From NCBI GenBank assembly GCA_018417955.1, contig JACTVC010000036.1, forward strand, positions 1-64,000: a DNA stretch of 64,000 nucleotides, in the 5' to 3' direction. Shown here piece after piece: positions 41,402 to 53,083 of this stretch (positions within the stretch are counted from its first letter, which is position 1; each line of letters begins with the position of its first letter). The stretch comes from Laccaria trichodermophora. Its lineage: Eukaryota > Basidiomycota > Agaricomycetes > Agaricales > Hydnangiaceae. The position numbers and the translations under genes are program-made. The notes beneath the pieces were generated by a model. The model was given only the letters and a program-made list of their open reading frames with translations, searched no databases and was not told where the DNA came from.

Positions 41402-44231
41402 ATGCAAGGCCCTTCAGAAGGCACAGCCCAGCGAAAGCCCAATTGGCGTTCCAAGTTGAAGGACGATTTCAAAGCGAAATTCAGTCCACCGCAGCCTTCC
41501 AGAACCGCAGCGCCCGGTCTTTCGGCTCAAGGGGAGTCGTCGAAAACGGGAGGTGACGCGGGCGTTGGTAAGCATCTTCGTCTCGATTGCCTACAAGGAC
41601 TGATAGCGAAACCTATATCCAGCGAGGTCGCCAGAGATCACAATCTCGCCTATCGATTATGGTGGAGATTCGTCGAAGGGAAGGGGCGTAGCTGCCATTA
41701 GTGAGTGTTTTCGGCCCAAAAGCCTTCAACGATCCATGAACAGGCACAGATACTGCGGATGCACAATCTAAACCAGATAAAGACAAGAAGATTGGGGTGC
41801 GATTATCCGTTCTGAACTTGAGATATCGACTCACAGCCCATCGCACCACGCAGGCGAATCCTAGGCCCAAGTGGGAAGCTTGGAACATTGACGGCGACGC
41901 TATCACTCAGCTCCGTGAATGGGGTGCTGCTCATGCAGACTCCAACTGGTTAAAACTTGCGGAAACGATCGATCGGTCGTTGAAATCAAAGACTCTCGAT
42001 GCGCTCAAAGGGTTCATACCCGACAGCCCTATGCCCGCGAGGACTCTCGTTAAAGCATTGCTCAATCTGGTTGAGCTTGGTATCGTGCGCCATTTTGTCA
42101 GGCTCATTCCGTCCCACTGACACATTCAATCAGAATATCCCGCTTATTCAAAAGAAAGTATATGAATTTGCGCAGGAAGCGATTGAGTACATTAGCACTC
42201 TTGTCGGGGTTGTTGGTGAGGACCTGTCGGTACTAAAGGGGGATCTCAACAAGATTTGGTGGGTTTCATTGAATCTTCCCTGATTTTGATAATGCTTACG
42301 CATGGTTAGCGTGGCGGTGAATGATGTTTGCCGATGGGCAAAGGAACGTGTTGTAGGTTTATCTTTCTATTTGCCAGCCATTGATTTTGAACTTGGGCAG
42401 TTGGTAAAGTCGCTGTCCGCGGATGATTTGGAGGACTGGAAGTCAAAATTGACGAAAGCGAAAGAAACATTCTTGGTATGACGACACCTGCCAGTGGATG
42501 ACAGTGATCTCAATTGGTTCCTTCCAGGCAGCAGCCGTCACGAGAGTTTGGGTAAATCAGGAGATTGAACGTCGTAACGTACGTTAGCTTCTAGTTGTTT
42601 GTTGCAGATCAAGAATGCCACTTATTGATGCCATTTAGACGTTCATCAAAGAGAAGCTCGCCAGCCATATTGCTGCAAACTACGAACATACAAATCAGGG
42701 CAAGAGTCTTTGCGCCCAAGACACTCGTGTTAAAGTCCTTGCAGATATAGAGAAATGGCTATTCCAGCAGCCTTCCAATGCTGAGCTTATCTTCTGGGTC
42801 ACGGGTATCCCAGGCAGTGGCAAATCCACGCTTTCTGCCACCATTGTTGAGAATCTCCGGAAGATCCACACTCCCATCTCTGCTCAGTTCTTTATCTCTC
42901 GAAACATTCCCGATACAATCGATCCAAATAAAATAATCCCCACTCTCGCGAATCAGCTTGCCATATCTCCGCCAGCGGCTCGCGTGCTTGAGATGGCCCT
43001 GAAGAACGGGTATCCTGCGACGCGGGATGAGCAAGTCACCTCTCTTTTGTTAGACCCGATCAGAGAACTCTCTAAGTCACGCGATGTGGTCATCATTCTC
43101 ATTGATGCCCTAGACGAGTTGAAAGATGCAGCTAGGAGCGTCATCGAGATCCTTTCCTACATTGCTCCGATCGACTGTGACCTTCCAAACAATATTAGAT
43201 TCATCATTACCTCGCGTCCAGAGCACTGGGTAGATATCTCCCTGTCCGGGAAGCTCAAACATGCGGTGTTCAAGCAATATTCCCTGGTGACAGAGTTATC
43301 TGTCATTGACGTTCACAACTTCATTGTTGCTAGGATCAGAGAAATTGTCGCTAAGAGGATGGAACTTATACCGAATGAGCCTGATTGGCATCATTGGCCG
43401 GATCCTTACCAATTGCAGAGGCTATCCAACAAAGCAAACGGTCTATTCCACTATGCCGCAACCGCTCTTCAGTGGATCGAACAGCGGATTGGCGAGGATG
43501 GAACGGCGTGTCGAGAGAGTGTTTTCAAGCGATTTAGCGAGGATGGCCTTGATGAGCTTGAGGGCCTGTACAAACTCATCTTGACATCATGGGAGGGCGT
43601 GGATAAGCCTACAAAAGACAATGACAGACGTGCTACTCGACTATGTGGCTTTCAGCACGTTATGGGAACCATCCTCGTGCTTCAAAACCCATTGCTCATT
43701 CACGAAATCGTTGCGCTGCTTTCTGATATACCCAAGGACGAGTTTGACGTCACCAACTTCCTTCAGCAGATGCGCAGTGTTTTGATTCCAGGCACCACTA
43801 CATTTTATGACGCTACGCCGCAGATACACAAATCCTTTCGTGAGTATACCATGAACAAGCGTGCACCACCTGGATTCCGGATTCTGATCAGGGATGCACA
43901 CCTCAAGACTGCAAGGAGTTGCTTGGACAATATTGTGAAAGCAGGGAGCCAGGGTGGTATTGGCTCCGAGTATGCTGTCACACATTGGTTTGACCACTTG
44001 CAGGAAGCTGTGTGGGAGGGAGCGAGATGTGATGATGAGAGGATGCGGACGCTGCTGGGTGAAATGGTGAATGAGGAGGCTGTTGGTGTGTGGACGAGAA
44101 TGGATGGATTGAAGGTGTTCAAGTCTGTGGCCACCACTGGGTGGCAGCTGTTGAAGGTGAGGCGGAAGCATGGAGAGAGACACCTGACTGATAAAATGTA
44201 TGGCAGCAAAATGGAGATAGGCATACATTGA
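41402..44231 (+). CDS. NACHT NLR protein without visible C-terminal repeats
   Basis: Proposed exons: 41402-41567, 41623-41700, 41744-42084, 42134-42258, 42310-42475, 42528-42578 and 42639-44231; 839 residues. Phases agree throughout. The N-terminal ~340 residues are a basic, disordered start followed by a helical region. Walker A GIPGSGKST is at about 365-373, Walker B IILIDALDEL at about 460-470, then a sensor block FIITSRPEHW. Helical sequence follows to the end (IHKSFREYTMNKRAP is typical of the post-NACHT region in mushroom NLRs). WD40, TPR or ankyrin repeats, usual in this class, are absent. The frame stops just before a minisatellite, so the C-terminus may have been replaced or lost. 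It is not a close relative of NLR A1. Confidence 0.8.
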
Positions 44232-44399
44232 CGCTGATGAGCAACATATTAGTGAAAATAAAGGTATGCATTTCGCGGTAAAATGGCAAACCTCTTGCTT
44301 TTGAGCTGATGATGCATTTTTTCCTTTGCATCCTTATATCTATCTATCTTATGTTGAACACCTGCCTTGTTCACATCCACTCCTGTCTGTCATGTCCTT

Positions 44400-46890
44400 G
44401 TCTCTAGTTGGTGCGTGATTTTGTACTTTCCTTGTCTGTGTTCACACCCTTCTTTGCCTCCTTTTGTCTAGTTGGTGCATGCTTTCCTCCTGATCTGGCC
44501 AATTTGTGTTCACCATACTCACCCCCCCCCTTTTCCTCCACATATCTAGGAAGTGTGTGCTTTCATCTTCCCTGATCTGTGTTCACTGTACTAACACCCC
44601 TCTTTGCCTCCTCATCTCTAGAAAGTGCATGCTTTCATCCTCCATCATCTGCATTTGCTGTACTCACCCCTCCCTTTGCCTCTTTGCCTCTAGGAAGTGG
44701 GTGCTTTTGTCCTCCCTCATCTATGCTCACAGTACTCACACCCCCCTTTGCCTCCTTGTCTCTAGGGAGTGAGTGCTTTTGTCCTCCCTCATCTGCATTC
44801 ACCATACTCACACCCCCTTTCTCTCCTTGTCTCTAGAGAGTGTGTGATTTCATCCTCCCTCATCCATGTTTGCCACACTCACACCCACTTTTGCCTCCCC
44901 ATCTCTAGGTGGTGCATGCTTTCATCTTCCATTATCCACATTCCCCATACTCACTCACCCCTTTGTCTCATCCCTCTAGTGGGTGTGTGCTTTCATCCTC
45001 CCTCATCCATGTTTGCCATACTCACCCCATTCTCTTCTTGTCTCCAGTTGGTGTGTAATTTTGTCATCTGTGTTTGCCATACTCACCCCCCCTTTGCCTC
45101 CTCTTCTCCAGGCAGTGTGTACCTTTTTTCCCTCTCATGTGCATTTGTTGCACTCACATCCTCCTTTGCCTCCTCATCTCTAGGTTGTGTGTGCTTTTGT
45201 CCTTCATCATTTGCATTTGCCATACTCACCACCCTTTGTTTCCTTGCCTCTAGTTGGTGTGTGCTTTCATCCTTCCTCATTTTCATTCACCATACTCACA
45301 CCCCCCTTTGCCTCCTCATCTCTAGTTGGTGTGTGCCTTCATCATCTGCACTTACCATACTAACCCCCCTTTGCCTCCTCATCTCCAGGCAGTGTGTACT
45401 TTTGTCCTCCCTCATCCATGCTTGTTGCACTCACACCCTCCTTTCCCTCCTCATCTTTAGGAAGTGAATGCTTTTGTCCTCCCTCATCTGTGTTCTCCAT
45501 ACTCACAGCCCCCTTTACCTCTTTGGCTCTAGGAAGTGTGTACTTTCATCCTCTCTCATGCACATTTATCATAATCACACCCCTTTGCCTCCTTATCTCT
45601 AGAGAGTGTGTGCTTTCATCCTCCATGATCTGCATTTGCTGTACTCACACCCTCCTTTGCCTTCTCAACTTTAGAAAGTGCATACATTTTTCCTCCCTCA
45701 TCCAAGTTTGCTGTACTCATACACCTTTGTCTCCTTGCTTCTAGTTGGTGTGTGCATTCCTCCCCCCTCATCCATGTTTGCTGTACTCACACCCCCCTTT
45801 GCCTCATCATCTCTAGGAAGTGTGTGCTGTCATCCTCCCTCATTGGTGTTCACTGTGCTCACCCCCCCCCTTTGCCTCCTTGTCTTTAGTTGGTGTGTGA
45901 TTTCATCCTCCCTCATCCACATTGGCCATACTCACACTCCCCTTTTGTCTCCTTGTCTCTGGTTGTGTCTGCTTTCATCTTCCCTCATCTGTGTTCACCA
46001 TACTCCCACCCCCCTTTGTCTTCTTGTCTCTAGACAGTATGTTCTTTCATCCCCTCTGTTCTGTGTTCACCATACTCACACTCTCTATCTCTTTATTTCC
46101 AGGCAGTGTGTGCTTTTGTCCTCCTTCATTGGTGTTTGCTGTGCTCACACACCCCTTTGCCTCCTTGCCTCTAGATGGTCTGTGCTTTTGTCCTCCCTCA
46201 TCCACATTTACTGTACTCACACTCCCTTTGTCTCCTCATCTTTAGTTGGTGTGTGCTTTTGTCTCCCTCATTTGTATTCACTGTACTCACATCCCTCTTT
46301 GCCTCCTTGTCACTAGAATGTGCCAGTATATGCTTTCTTCCTCTCTCATCTGTATTCAGTGTACTCACACCCCCTTTGTCTCATCTCTAGGGAGTGTGTG
46401 CTTTCATCCTCCCTCATCTGTGTTTGTTGTACTCACACCCCCCTTTCTCTCCTCATCTCTAGGTGGTGTGTGGTTCTCTTCATTGTCTACATTTGCCATA
46501 CTCACACACCCCTTTGTCTCATTGCCTCTAGTGGGTGTGTGCTTTTCTTCCCCCTCATCTGTGTTCACTGGACTCACACTCCCCTTTCCCTTCTCATCTC
46601 TAGTTGGTGTGTGCTTTCATCATCTGTGGTCACTGTACTCTCACCCCCTTTGCCTCTTTCTCTCCAGGTAGTGCGTGCTTTTGTCCTCCCTCATCCATGT
46701 TTGCTGTACTCACAGCCCTCTTTGCCTCCTCATCTCTAGGAAGTGTGTCCTTTCATCCTCCCTCATACATATTTGCACTACTCACACCCCTCTTTGCCTC
46801 CTTGTCTTTAGGAAGTGCATGCCTTCATCCTCTCTCATCTGTGTTCATTGTACTCACACACCTCTTGCTCTCCTCATGTGTAGATTGTAT
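44400..46890 (+). repeat. Minisatellite, ~71-bp unit, ~35 copies
   Basis: A unit of roughly CTCTAG-(G/T)NAGTGTGTGCTTTCATCC followed by TCCCTCATCTGTG, TTCACTGTACTCACACCC and CCTTTGCCTCCTCAT repeats from about 44400 to 46890. The plus strand is strongly pyrimidine-biased. TACTCAC plus a pyrimidine tract plus TAG mimics a 3' splice site in each unit. Long open frames in all three plus frames (a 71-bp period rotates the frame) are by-products. 44232-44399 has no other feature. Confidence 0.95.
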
Positions 46891-47194
46891 GTTTTCTCCT
46901 TTTTATCTATCAATACTGATATTCTCTCTTTCTGGATGAAGCCATATATTGGGATCTGGGATCATGGTCTCTTTGAGGCCTGGATGCACCACTAATCAGA
47001 GGTCTTACATGCTAACATTGTGGAAATATAAGGTGAATCCCAAGCTAAATCAATCTTTTGGCTTCCTTCACTGGTGTGAATATTCCCTAACATTTTCCTG
47101 TCACCCTCAACCTCAAGCATATAGTCTGTGTGTAGTAGAGACCCAATAATAATGGGGTAGTTTGTGAGTTTTTGTTGTTGTTGTGATTGTAGAG

Positions 47195-47440
47195 TTACTG
47201 ATGGGGTTGGTCTATAGCTCTGACAAGTATGAGGAGCAGCACCGTGTGTGGGGTGGTGGAGTACCACTGCTGCTTCACTTGGGAAGCTTTGAGCGTTTCG
47301 TGTTCAGTGGTTGGAGTGGTTATGTTTATCCGACAGATGCACCAATGTATCCTCATGTTCCTATGCGTTATGATTATGTGTTGCGTTATGGGGTGTCTTG
47401 CTGTTGAAGTTCAGAATCTTTTCTGTGTGCCTCAATCTTG
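47195..47440 (+). pseudogene. Third eL8 (RPL7A) fragment
   Basis: It starts in the end of intron 3 (CTGATGGGGTTGG...TATAG versus CTGATGGCGTTTGG...GATAG), continues into the last exon (SDKYEEQHRVWGGG), then misses about 63 bp of that exon. It carries on through the stop and ~150 bp of 3' UTR that match the intact gene. It lies left of the second NLR-B-C segment, just as the first broken eL8 lies left of the first segment. Confidence 0.9.
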
Positions 47441-47699
47441 GCCATCTTGATGTGCTTTTATCCTGTGTTTCTGTTTTGAAGCCGCTTCCCAAACCTTCAG
47501 GTAACTGCGAAGTCGTAGACCGCTTTGAAATTTCTTTCGAGTGCCTGTGTTTAACATGAGCCCTGTTTCAAGCTAGCTGCCGTCTATTGCCCACTGCTTT
47601 GCTCCATTATGCATTTATGGAGGAGGGGTTCCTGCCTGCATTGTGCAAACAGTTGTGGGGAAAAGGAAATTTTGACAACGGTCTACAGTCATTCAAATT

Positions 47700-47990
47700 C
47701 AGTCATGTAGAGTAGGGCCGGAGGCAGGTAGCCATCATGTTTTGGGTACATGCAAAAGAGAACTGCCTCTCTGAGTCTCTGTCTGGAACTCAAACCCAGC
47801 CTTCAATCAAAGGGCTTGAAAGGCCGATATACCAACAGAGAACTGCCAGAAAGTAAATTAGAAGGACTCAATACATCATGGTTTCACAGCTCAGGATTTT
47901 CGATGAGGTGTGTTATGCCATAGGGAACTTCAAAGGTGCTGGACCTGGAGCCTCAAGTGAAGAGGGGCTTTTGTAAAAAATAATCGGATC
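47700..47990 (-). repeat. tRNA-like repeat copy 4
   Basis: The core at 47776-47841 has a perfect 7-bp acceptor-like stem (TCTCTGT / ACAGAGA), a D-arm-like GGTATATCGG and a T-arm GCTGGGTTTGAG, on the minus strand. Flanking homology with 38816-39130 extends on both sides. 47441-47700 and 47991-48099 contain nothing further. Confidence 0.62.
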
Positions 47991-48099
47991 GTAAACTTCT
48001 GGTCCATCCACAAACCGCTTGCCCTCGCCTCAAGCAAATTCAACCGCTGTGGGAACATATCAAACTTCAAAGACTGGTCATGTCGAACACCTTTGACAT

Positions 48100-51031
48100 T
48101 CATGCAAGCTCTTGAAGGGGAGTAATTTCGGAAGAGGTCTCATTCCAATGGGGTTGTCCTACAGCGATAAGATGATTAGTAGATGAATTAAATGTGCCAG
48201 ACAAAACAGTCAAATTGTAGTAGATGCTGTCAATCTGTTGTTCAGTTCGGGTCACCGCGCATATGATTTCGACACCGGGGTAAATAGTCCAATTGCTGTT
48301 TTTTGCAAAAATGAAGTCAATATCCTTTACGGTAACTTCGGTGGCGTTCGGTGGGAAGGGGTACCCCACAGGTTCGGTGGTGGCTCGTTGGTCGTTTTGG
48401 AGATGGATTCCACATGGAGCAGCCCAAAATTCCGACTCAATGGTTGTCCATTTGGCAACTCGCGGAAAGACATCTTCCCAGATGTATGGGCCCCTCGAGA
48501 GTTCGGCTGGTTGTGAAGAGGTCAAAATGTAAAACTCATCCTCAACGATGATGAAGCGGCAGCCTATGGTTGTGACATGTGTCGCGTTTGGAAACGCAAG
48601 TGATGGTCCAGGTCGTACGTTCTCCTTCAGTGGTGCGTTGAACAACGCGGACAGAAAATCTGGGGTACTTGTTTCAAAACCTGAAATATTTCTCCAACGA
48701 CTGACCAATTGGCATTCGTCATACCACGTCATAAGGTATAGGGGTGTACCCGATATCTGGTGTCGTTTGAGAAACATTCGTGCAGTTTCCACGAACGCAT
48801 CATGGAGTGGGTAGCAATGATACTGGGGGAGAGTTGTGATGGTGGTATCGAAAGAATTTGGGTCAGAGGTGAGAAATTTTTGAACAGTAAGGTGTGTCAG
48901 TGTGACGAATAGATTTTCCGTGGAAAGTGTTGTGCTGATTAGGTGACCACAGCCGGAAATCAGTTTCGAAGGATCATTGATAGTTTTATTTGGGTCCCAA
49001 TCATCACCCATTTCCGCGATGTTGAGTAATTGGATGAGGGAATTGATTTCAATATATTCGAAGCAGACCACCAAATGAAGCATACGTCGAAGGCGAATCC
49101 TTGAAGCCCCAGGACGTTCGTCGATCCGTTTGAGGGAGCGTATGAAAGTTTCTTCAAGCCCTCTTGGTAAGCTTTGGAGTGCATTTCGGATATCGTAGTC
49201 TGTTTCGCACTCCAAGATGCTCATAACTTGAAAAAATACATAAAGAAACCTGCATATCGGTCGAAAAATTAGACCAATCAGTGTTCATATCTTTACGAAA
49301 TGTAGCTCACATTCCGTCAGCATTTTTGACGAGAGTTTCGATGATCTCCTCCCGTAAGGTGCAATCTTATACAAAATTTGGGTTCTTCTCAAGATGATTA
49401 TCGAACGTCTTGACAAGGTAACTCCTGATGTCGTGTTCAATGTCGTCTGAACTGATCCTCTGTTCTCGAAGTACCGAGTGGGATCGAAAGCTGCACCTGA
49501 TGTCATCTTCATCCCTACTGGATATAAAGAGGTGGATGGATGATGGAAGCTGATGGAGCAAGCGGAGGATGCTTTCCCTGTCCTGACATTCATCCAGGGC
49601 ATCGATGACAATTGAAAGGTGTCCGCAACTTGAGCAAGTTGCGAGCCCGCTCAATACATCAGCCAAGGGTATGTCGGTCACTGATCGAGTCCTCGAAAAC
49701 TTGGCTAGAATGTCGTGGAAAGCAGGTGCTTGTGAAGGAGAGTGGTCAAACGAATGGAGTAACTGCTCCAGAAGACTTCGAAAGAGGTATTCCGCTTTAC
49801 TTTTCTCCGGAAATCTATAATCGCAGTAAAATGATAACAATCGAGAATTGGCGCGTTGGTTTTCCTTGAGATCCTCAATCACGAGGGACCTGGTAATATG
49901 TCAGGCTTGCAGACCAGCGCAGAATATGAGTGATATCTTACGTTAAAACTGTCTTTCCCGAACCCGCTGTTGACGGTAAGCATGTAGAAGTCGAAAACCT
50001 GGATGACTACTCACGCTTTCCATTGAGCCAGAAAAGCGATCCAGAGTCGACACCCCACAAATCTCGCCAATTTTTGTATAGTGGAGCCTCGAGAAGCCAG
50101 GTACCAGAGTCCAAAGATATATTCTTCCCGATGGATTGTGCGTGCTTCTCGCCGCAATCGGAGTCCTGGAAGTGTAAAAGGTCTAAGAGGTGATCCATCT
50201 CTTCTCGCCACTTGGCGATGACGTGTTCTTCTCGATCAGCATGGTGAGCCTCGCGATCTGCATGTTCAACTTCATTTTTGAGCATAATGTGCCGTTTTTC
50301 GAGACTAGCGACAACAGCATCAAAGTCGTCCTCAAACCAAAGGGACAAAACAACAATGGCAGGGTAATGAATTAACAGGTACTGATGTCGATGCGATGGG
50401 AGTAGAACATACTTCGCATGCGCTTCCTACGGTCGATAAAAGTCTTTTTTATCGTCATAAAAACAGTAAGGATATCGCCATAGACGTTAGCAAGTTCCTG
50501 GCTCCAAATTCAACGATTGTAGTGACGATGACAGCAAACAGCGCACCGTCATGACCCGATCATTCCCCTTGTAAATCGCAGTCGCGTACCTGCCGTAAAA
50601 ATGGAGGTTTTGGCCGACTTTTTCAAGAACGCTTATAATGCGTTGGAAATACTTCGAGTGTTTTGAGACCGCCTAGCGACAGCATTCAGTAGTTTACTCT
50701 CTGATAAGATATGCATTGCAAGTTCGCGTACCCGTATGATGAACTTGATTCCGCCCCAAGCCAGCCCAGCAATAGGGTTCACGGAAACCAATGCATCAAC
50801 CGAGCAGAAGAAATTTTCGAACTGCATGATAACGTCCGATATACGGGAGCTGTAGGCACGCAACTTCGACCTATGGTGATCATCCTCGTATTGTTTGATT
50901 TCACTATACAACTCCTCTGGAGTCGCGCTCTCCGGAAATTCGTAGTCTTATTCCCATTTGTCCCGATGTCTTTGAAGAGCAATTTGGAAAGCTTGGTTGG
51001 CCTGTGAGTCGGGACTGCCAGTGGATGTCAT
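48100..51031 (-). pseudogene. NLR A2: duplicated NLR with three stops and a lost acceptor
   Basis: This is the copy of NLR A1 in the second segment, with the same exon order and micro-exon. In-frame stops occur at 50948-50950 (TCA to TAA) and 49367-49369 (CGG to TAA). In unspliced reading there is another at 50372-50374 (CAA to TAA). A deletion around 50360 removes the acceptor of the intron before the NFLSIV segment. The last exon (48100-49224) is still open for 374 codons and has diverged much more from A1 in the C-terminal repeat region than in the NACHT region. A functional full-length product is very unlikely; a short C-terminal product is possible. Confidence 0.85.
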
Positions 51032-51284
51032 ACTGTAAGCAAGGGGAGACGGGAGAAAAAAGTGGGCTAACCAGGGACTCGGAGCCAGTGCGTTTATTTG
51101 CTGCCGCACGTTGGCCGCAAGGGAGCCCTGTCTGTGTCACGTACCTCAACACACGGTCACGTTACTTAATTTACTTCTAATTTAAACTGTCACCTCTCTT
51201 GCACCTCTCTCTCCACTACCGTCATCATATCTGTCCTTTCGAGCGCAAGGAGAACTTCCCTTATCAGAATTTAAAAGGGCCGAC
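51032..51284. promoter_or_regulatory. Divergent NLR A2 / B4 intergenic region
   Basis: The counterpart of 34230-34505, alignable over most of its length, with CTCTCTCTCC before the B4 start. It keeps a promoter-like layout although the NLR side is now a pseudogene. Confidence 0.5.
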
Positions 51285-52139
51285 ATGTTGCGCCTGTCAT
51301 TGAAACTCATCTTGAGACCGTCAGTACCAGTTTTAAGGCCGGCGATTGGGACACCAAGGAATATTTCAATTGTTGGGTCAGGACGAGGGCAAGGGCGTTC
51401 TAAGGTATTATGTCTCCCTATTGTCTGTTGCGGATGAAGCTAATCCTGAACAGGCCGAAGCGTGTCCTACGAAGCGCGCGCCAGCCCCGGTTAGCGAGAG
51501 ATTCGCGTCCAGATACCAGTTTCCCGATGAACAAGGAACGCCTCCAGATAAATTCGATTTCCTGAGCCTTGAATCGTTTGAAACCATGTCGCACAATCCA
51601 AAGTTTTGGTTACCACCGCCCGACCCCGACAATGCGCTCTCGACAGCATATCTTGTCCTTGTCCGGATGGTCATGTACATGGGCCGTCCAAAGGTATCAG
51701 ACGAGGAGAGAAACAAACACTGGGAGGTATATATGCGCTCCTTTTCCTCCTTGATCACGCCCACTAACAAAACGAACAGGATTTTGAGTTTGCGGCCACC
51801 CCACCAACTTCCGAAATTGGGCGCGCTAGGGCCTGTGTTTCGATATGCACCAGCGTGATCGCTCACATTCTTTCGTCGACCCCGAACGACTCCCCATTAC
51901 GCATGTCCCATCCACAAGTTTTTGAAACCAACGAGGCTCTTGTAATGTTGCACGACTCCTTTTTGGCTGACAGAGTAAAAGATGGGAAGGGGTGGGAGGT
52001 GGGTATAGATCAAACAGAAGAGTGGCGCGAGTTTTGGAACTGTGCTCTTGCGGTGTTGACGCAACTTGCGATGGACTTGGATTTGGCGGGGTTTGGGGTG
52101 TCGGACGAGACGCCGGATGAAGCTTGGAGGGAAGCATGA
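51285..52139 (+). CDS. Gene B4: B-family protein, second segment
   Basis: Exons 51285-51404, 51454-51726 and 51780-52139; 250 residues, the same length and splice sites as B1. The presequence-like start is MLRLSLKLILRPS. The YLVLVRMVMYM helix and EEWREFWN are conserved. Coding differences from B1 are few and in frame, so B4 looks functional although its adjacent NLR is broken. Confidence 0.75.
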
Positions 52140-52258
52140 GCTGTTGCGGACTCGGCGCCCTGACCATACTGCATTTTTCTTCTTGAGCGGGATTTTTTGT
52201 TGCAACTCCCGACTTTGAGTAACTTTGAGATGACTCGCCGCGGACATGTTGTGTACAA

Positions 52259-52276
52259 AAACCCTAACCCTAACCA
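52259..52276 (+). repeat. Telomere-like motif after B4
   Basis: AAACCCTAACCCTAACC about 120 bp after the B4 stop, matching the fungal telomere unit TTAGGG in reverse. Similar motifs follow B1 and B2. Confidence 0.5.
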
Positions 52277-52384
52277 CGTCTTCCGTAAGCCCTCAACCAT
52301 GTGACGTAAATCCAACAAAAAGTCCTGTTTTACTCTACGTCGTCCTGAAGGGCCCGCATCCAAAATATCCTCCTCATAGACTTG

Positions 52385-52761
52385 GATAATGCGTGGTTCA
52401 CGGACTAGGTTGCAATCCCCCAAGTCCCGAAACCTGGACGAGTTCACGCGAGGCTCCGGTACGTATGTCATCTCACCGTGCCAACCCACTAACCAAGCAG
52501 CCAGCATTTCAATCCGCCTTTGCTCCATCGACCTCCATCGTTCACACTCCCTCATCTATTCCAGACGACTCATCATTACGCAAGGCCCAGTCAAACACCT
52601 TTGATACCACTCAGGAACTGGTGCGTTGCGCGCGTGCGAGAGAAAAAGGGACGGGAAATGGTGACAGAACAACTCCGAGGTGGACCGAATTTTGGAGGTG
52701 CACTTTGCTGGCAGTGCTGACGGAACTTGAAATTTATCTAATTGGACGAAGCAGGTTGTAA
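52385..52761 (+). pseudogene. Gene B5: partial B-family copy
   Basis: The final-exon part is open from about 52506 to the TAA at 52759-52761. It contains FQSAFAPSTS, NTFDTTQELVRC and TEFWRCTLLAVLTELE, the last block matching EFWNCALAVLTQLA of B4. A GTACGTATG donor precedes it, but no presequence exon is found. It is the counterpart of B3 and has kept more of the C-terminus than B3. Confidence 0.6.
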
Positions 52762-53083
52762 GAAGTGGGCTGGTACTTGGAGAGAAGGAAGGATTTGGGA
52801 AGGATTGACTGATTTCAGCAGGCATGAAGACGCTATTTTCAGCCTGCGAGAACATCGCAACTGATTCGCAACGCTTCGGGTGCTGTATCATTGGCCATGA
52901 GGCTTCAGGCTCTGCAAAGGGTAGCTTGCGGTTTCTGTGCCCACGTCAAGATTTTTTTTCATTAGGGTCTCGAATTTCTATTGGTCATAGCATTGGGCGC
53001 CTCCGGTTTTGTTTCAAACAGTTATAGATCGATGGAAGAGGACACAATCATTCAACAGGTTCAGCTTGTCCCCCCTTCTATTC

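Noticed and set aside
44506..46939. Several plus-strand frames of 100-230 codons rich in Cys, Ser, Leu and His
   Set aside because: They are by-products of a stop-poor ~71-bp tandem repeat, present in all three frames with no start, splice or domain support.
47229..47450. 73-74-codon plus-strand frames at 47.2 kb as new small genes
   Set aside because: They are the third eL8 fragment with an internal deletion, read partly out of frame.
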